Of a stretch of 64,000 nucleotides of DNA, positions 58,557-64,000 are shown one piece after another. How positions within the stretch are numbered: the stretch's first letter is position 1; each line of letters opens with the position of its first letter. The stretch lies in NCBI GenBank assembly GCA_947172415.1, contig OX359200.1, positions 6,326,501-6,390,500 on the forward strand. Direction: 5' to 3'. The notes beneath the pieces were generated by a model that was not told where the DNA came from, searched no databases, and worked only from the letters and a program-made list of their open reading frames with translations. This DNA is from Chondrosia reniformis (Eukaryota > Porifera > Demospongiae > Chondrillida > Chondrillidae). The position numbers and the translations under genes are program-made.

Positions 58557-61500
58557 TTATGATTCAAAGTTTCTTACTCCCGTTTCCTCTCGAATCCAAT
58601 CTAGGAAATAGTATACACTAATGTGTTGCTCAAACTGGACACGTCTGGTGCATTCTGAAAAATGTCCATTCAGTAAACCAGTAACAAACCAGTACTGCTC
58701 GGCGCTGTTGTATGACACAAGAGCTGTTCCTCCTACCCGAGCACAAGGGGTTCGTGTCGGAGCTATGCACACAGATCTGCTGGCGGTACTCAAGGCATTG
58801 CACTGTGAGCCTCTTGTTAAAATATTAGTTTCCCTACGGAGAACCCTACCACCTTCGATGCTTGGTAGGAACATTGTCCAATGTGCAGTTGAAGGTGGTT
58901 TGGAAACATCTCTATCACTCGGGAGACAGGCTGCCCGAAATGGAGTGCCTTCACTGGCCAGATTGACCTTTGCTATGCGAACTAGTGCCACCACATCTTC
59001 TCCCTCAGAAGAACTGCTATAATTCTGATGACATACAATCTCCAACACTTGAGAAGAGAAAGCGGGATAGGACCAACAGTTGGACTGCGCTCCAGTGCTA
59101 CCAGGATTCTGGTTGGTAGTAAATGGATCAACAAAAACAGCAGAAAGATCTCTGAAATCCTTCCCACATACACAGCTCCCTAGTGTCAAAACCCACTCAT
59201 GATTTATCAAAACTCCACCACAGAATAGTTTACTGTCAGTTTGACTGCAGAATGAGATTGTCCACGGTGCAGTATCGTAATTCTGCATAAATATTTCCCG
59301 AGGTACTCCTTGAATTGTAGGTAGATTACGTGGTCGGTATGGCAACAGACCACATGTGACACAACCTCCAATCCTGTCACTTGAAGAGTACCCATCCTCA
59401 CAGGCACATTGATAGTTTTCATCAAAAGGTAAGCATGTATGATCACAATCAAAGCCTTTATCTTCACAGTGATCTAATGAAACACATAAGAACCATGATG
59501 GTATGAACAGTGGTTAAAGCTATTTTATGACACTTCACTACTTATTACTACTAATAGTATACTGTAAGTATGTATCTGCTAAGCTGTTTGAAGATCTTGG
59601 ACTACACTAGTATTAAAAGTATTATTCTCGCATCAAGAAGATAAAAACAACAAAGAAAAATTATTTAATCCAATTTACAGTATATGCTTAATAAATCAAT
59701 TGAAACCGGAATTGACCTGCTATATATATATAGACCCAACCACAAATAATAGACCCAACAGATAGATCACATGACAGTCATAGGATCAATAGATATGTCA
59801 CATGATATCATTAAGACTATTATACATGTATAACTCAAGCATGTAAGTGCATGTATGTGATGAGGGATACTACTCCCTTTACCTTGGACTAAGACTCGAA
59901 TACTCTTGTCAAGCGATCCAAATATGTTCTCCACTGAACACCTATACACACCATCGTCTCTCTTCCTCACATTTGTAACTAACAAAATGGCTGATCCTTC
60001 TCCTGTTGCCAAAACAGTTGGTGAGCCAAGCTACAATATACACATAGAACAATCTACTACATCAGATTTAGATTAAAATTTAGAGAAAGATGGAGTAATG
60101 AAAAATGAAAATGATTCAGATATTTCAATTGGTTTGCAGCCATACTATTCATTACATTTGTAAATATTCAAACTTTACTCTTTCCATCGCTACTTTAATT
60201 CTGGATCATTTGGTCTAATGCCATACATATGTCATCATAAAGCAAGGAGATTGGCATAATGGAACTAGTATATGAACAGTCTCTCTAGGACGGTCAATTG
60301 CTTAAAATGACCGCTTCAAGTCTCAAAATTATTTATACTTTTAAACCCTAGCAATTCAGTCACTTACGTCATACAGCAAGAACATTCTCCTAGGAGACCA
60401 GATTAGGAAGGTCCCATGGTAACTATATATATATTTATATGAATGCTATAACATTGCAGACATTTGTACGTACTTTTTTCCATGTAATTGAAGGGGGGGG
60501 ACTACCGCTGCCAAAGCAACCAATTGTAAAATTGAGTCCAATGATCGTCCTTAGCGGACCTTCTACTGGGTTCAATGAAATACTACTTGGTCCAGCTAAA
60601 AAAGAAATTAGGTTTACAGGTTTTGTAATGTATACAGTGTATAGTAATAAGACAGTAAACACAACTCATACATAAAACTGTAAGTTCTTAATGTGTTGAT
60701 TCACACTGCCTAAAAGACTCTCTTACGTACTTTAAATGATCAAATTATTTAACTTGTGCTAATATTGTATGCTATTATAAACTAGTGCATGCTAATATAA
60801 ACTAGTACATTCTAATATAAACTAGTGCATGCTAATATAAACTAGTGCATGAAAAATCTAAGATACCATTTTCCTACATGCTATGCCTATTCTGTAAAAG
60901 AGTCTATAGGGGAACTAAACCTGAAGGAGCTTTGGATGAAGATACAGGCATGTTAGTAATCTGACTCACGGTGAACTGTAAGAGAAAAGTTTTGCCACAC
61001 AGATCCCCTTAGGTTGGTTGCTAAGCAACTGTACATTCCTTCATCAGGATATGTGACAGGATTAAACTGAATTGAAAAAAGATAAGGGATTGTTAAGTTG
61101 ATTTTAAAGTTGTAAATTACTTTGTGTGGCTTTGGATTTACTCCACCCAATCAGGTCTCCTAAGGAGTGCAATGGGTTTTACAATAGGTAGAACAGAGGT
61201 CCACTTAATCTGGTAAATCTAGAATCACATGCTGAGAGATTAAACTAGCCATTAGTTGCTAAGAAGACATGCTTAAATTACATAACCACCCTAGACCTGA
61301 AGAGTATTTAAGCTAAGAATACTTACATCAACTGTCGATGTTGTCAGTCTTGTGGAGTCTTCCGGCCTACCCAGTTTTCTTATTCTACCGCCTGGAATAT
61401 TAAACTTGGTACCATTTCTGTACCATTGAAATTCCACCTCTTCAAGTGCAATAGGATGGTTTTGAATGCTGCAAGTTAAGCCCAGCCTACGACGAATTCC

Positions 61501-64000
61501 AGCCTGTACTTGCTTTGTAGTATTTCCAGAAACAGTAGGAGGATCTATAATTATCAGATGAATCAATGTACCTTCATCCTGTATACACACACTAAAACTA
61601 TATACAATAGCACACGTATGCTATAGACCTACTGTATGTATATATCTTAATATACGTATGTAGGCTGGAATAATGTGTAAGAATAATGATCTTGGTATAT
61701 ATCTTTAAAAAGAGAGTAGTAAACTATTTTTATTGTATTACATTTTAAACTCAGGCATTGTATTAAATATCACATAATCAAAGCACACAGTACATATACA
61801 TATTCATAGTTGTATATATAAATATTGACTCTCATGTCCTCATCCAACGAGTCGAAAGATGGAGGTTATCAATAATCCTCACCGTAAGTTTTTATTGTTA
61901 TAGGCAGTGATTTCCTGGTTCCTGAGGGTAGCTGAACAAGACATGTGTAACTACCAAAGTCTTCTTGCTGCATTGATCCAAAGAAGAGCATGCTCGGCGG
62001 ACTTGCTGGAGGAATAGGAGTGCTGTCTCCTTTGATCCATGAGGCATTCAGACTACTTTGTCCCTCAATAATACACGGTAGATAGAGAGTACTGCCAGGA
62101 ACGGCTATTACTTCCTTTGGAATCACAAACTTTCCAGCGGATATACCTACAAGATAGAGTTTGAACTTTGACAAGATAACTTTGTGTTATTTCATTTTTA
62201 ATTATATATCTATGGATGGATTAAAGGTTATTGTCCAAAAAAGAAAACTCCTATTAATATACTAATTAATTACAATTGTTTATTTAAAAATTTATTAGTA
62301 TAGAAATACATCAGCAATACAATATAGAGACAATTTTATGATACCTGAAGATGAGTCATCACTAGGAGGAACAATCTGCAGAGATTCCCTCAACTGATAG
62401 TCCTCACAGGTGTATGTGCCAATGTCGCTCAATTGAAAGTTCGTGATGTGGAGAACTGCCACCTTGGTTCTCGGAAGATAATAAAAGCGAATGCGGCCAG
62501 AGTTTGTCTGAGTAAGAGCCTCTTCTCCCTTCAACCAGATTGGGTCTGTGGTCACTAGAGTTGATGTCGGTCTGATGCAGCTGCAAAATATTATCACTTG
62601 TTTGCGCAATTTAATTTTAAGCGTAGCATCTATAACGTTAGGGTCTCTCCTCCTGGGAATTTGAAGTCGTACTGAAATTTCTTCACATTTGTCTTGATAG
62701 GTGACTATATACACAATAAAGTATACGGAGATTACACATTGTAACTTCTTACCCAGACATACAGACGGATGCACTGGATAATAAATTTTCTATAGCAGTG
62801 CAAGAAAATTGAAAATATTTAGGATTTTCTGACCATATAAATCCTTCAGCTGAAGAAGTGCTTTTAATCAATTGCTTTGCACTGCTACAGAGAGCTGATT
62901 AATTCTCCCATTATATAAGTAACTTGTGAAATACGTAGGGGAGTTAATTGATCAGTGAAGTGACTAAAGTCTTACATTGACAACTTATGTAGAAAATTAT
63001 ACGTATGTACGTATGTACCATGAATCTGCAGAAACCAGTAATATATATATACAGTACCTCAATTAAAAAGTCAGTAAAATCAAGATATTTCTTGATAGAT
63101 AGCAATCTAAATGTAAGGCTCTAAGTAGGGACCAGTCTTGGAATAATTCAAATAATATAAGGTTTAAATCTTCACTGCTTTACACTTATGTAGATCCTTT
63201 CAGACCTAAATGGTACCCAATAATCAAACCACAAGTCGAAAGAAGGGGAATCAAACCCAGGACAGCTGGTTATGACCACCAGTGCTCTACCGTTGAGCTA
63301 CAATTGCCACAGTAATGCCTCATTCATGTTTCCCCTCTTATACTAACTACAAAGAAGTAATTAGTTGAGATTCACTAATGAGTGGTGATTCTCTTTATCA
63401 GAATAAGCTGATAATCAAGACCCAGCACATTAGGAGGAGCCATCTAAGAAATGTTAAAGCATGTCTCACTAACATTAAAGCTTATACTGTATAAGGGAGA
63501 ACACAAAGTCTCCTCTGTGCTATTTAATTATCAGCTTATGAAGGTTTACCAGACTGAAACATTCTGATTTATAACACTTGCTGCTACGTATGTCTTATTA
63601 GAACCAGCTCAACATATATCCCTATATACAGTAGTAGTAGCAAAGGACCTTGCAGTCTTACTTCATATATTCAACGTACCGTCAACTGGTACTAAAGTTG
63701 GATATGAGAGTATCATTGGACTAGATCCACCATTGCTCTCTGCTATCACACCAAAAACATGCTGCACTCCTTCTTGCACTCGATGAAACACGTAGCTATG
63801 GGCATTCTTCTCGACCAGCCTCTTCTCTACTGGTACATATTCATCATCTTCAATCTATAAGAAAGAGATATACAAGGACATATATATATATATTTATGTA
63901 CTTAGTAAGGTAATGGTGCCTATACTGTATATATACTTAAAAACTGGTCCTAATTCGAGACACTTATAATTTCTTACCACGCCTTTCTGACAAATGTTAG
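58557..64000 (-). CDS. FN3-Ig-EGF protein with trypsin-like pseudoprotease domain, 3' part
   Basis: This is a secreted or extracellular protein whose N-terminus is beyond the window. Exons on the minus strand: 64000-63978 (partial), 63854-63680, 62704-62345, 62146-61883, 61544-61327, 61066-60970, 60595-60474, 60030-59883 and 59473-58557; phases all close. In order: an FN3-like end (HSYVFHRVQEGVQHVFGVIA), then four Ig domains with their D-x-G-x-Y-x-C signatures (SDIGTYTC, EDFGSYTC, PDEGMYSC, RDDGVYRC). A Cys-rich EGF module follows (HCEDKGFDCDHTC...CACEDGYSS), then an S1 trypsin fold to the stop. In the S1 fold the TAAHC motif is LTLGSC, so His is Ser (59175-59177). Asp is kept (EDVVALVRI). 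GDSGGP is ARVGGT, so the nucleophile Ser is lost (near 58734). It is thus a serine protease homologue without activity, probably a binding module. No membrane anchor follows. Confidence 0.87.
60846..60955 (-). repeat. R1 dispersed repeat, copy E (truncated)
   Basis: It matches R1 from GAAAAATCTAAGATACCATT to TTGGATGAAGATACAGG and lacks the ribozyme-like end. It lies in an intron of the Ig gene, directly after an exon donor. Confidence 0.75.
63165..63335 (-). repeat. tRNA-derived SINE, copy 4 (best preserved)
   Basis: On the minus strand: GTGGCAATTGTAGCTCAACG, GTAGAGCACTGG, then GGGTTTGATTCCCC. The A box (TAGCTCAACGGTAGAGC) and B box (GGTTTGATTCC) are close to tRNA consensus. The tail ACTTGTGGTTTGATTATTGG is shared with other copies. 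It lies in an intron of the Ig gene. Confidence 0.75.

Noticed and set aside
63255-63320. Possible functional tRNA gene on the minus strand
   Set aside because: A and B boxes are present, but the stems do not appear to close as a complete tRNA and the sequence is a member of a dispersed family. Called a SINE.

Overview
This window reads as nuclear DNA from an early-branching animal, most likely a sponge (inference, not proven). The genes are metazoan and rich in introns, the non-coding DNA is AT-rich, and short secreted collagens, adhesion-type Ig/FN3 proteins and many small repeats are interspersed. No bacterial-style operon, rRNA gene or functional tRNA gene is visible. Exon borders were placed by hand from GT/AG sites, reading phase and recalled human protein sequences. 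For every multi-exon gene the phases close exactly.

Layout. 1201-6488 (+): the 3' part of an ER protein O-glucosyltransferase (POGLUT2/3 type) ending in HDEL. 8664-9953 (+): a single-exon forkhead factor. 10347-26353 (+): GDP-mannose 4,6-dehydratase in 14 exons, its introns filled with minisatellites and small transposons. 27596-28066 (-): TAF11, divergent from an unrecognised two-exon gene at 28624-29877 (+). 29603-35375: a tandem duplication carrying two short-chain collagen-like genes (-). One copy is frameshifted, and an orphan last exon of the unrecognised gene was copied along. 35802-53071 (+): importin-4 in 35 exons. A complete secreted subtilisin-like protease gene lies on the opposite strand inside its 6.9-kb fifth intron (38588-40938). 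53652-54857 (+): a two-pass membrane protein. 55524-57869 (+): a multidomain glycosyltransferase in one exon. 58557-64000 (-): the 3' part of a secreted FN3-Ig-EGF protein ending in a trypsin fold that has lost its catalytic His and Ser.

The most interesting signal is in the repeats. A dispersed family (called R1 here, seven copies) and several small inverted-repeat elements share a compact motif: CTGANGA, then a hairpin, then GAA, then a short self-complementary segment ending in U-H, then a strand that can pair with the bases before CTGANGA. This is the layout of a type I hammerhead ribozyme with a very short stem III, as known from Penelope-like elements and retrozymes. The flanking pairs differ between families yet remain pairable. 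Two minisatellites look as if they grew out of terminal inverted repeats of Tigger/pogo-like elements. A tRNA-derived SINE family has four copies.

Functionally the genes are a mix of secretory glycosylation (POGLUT, GMDS, the glycosyltransferase), nuclear functions (Fox, TAF11, importin-4) and secreted or surface proteins (collagens, protease, membrane protein, Ig pseudoprotease). Nothing indicates that they form one pathway.
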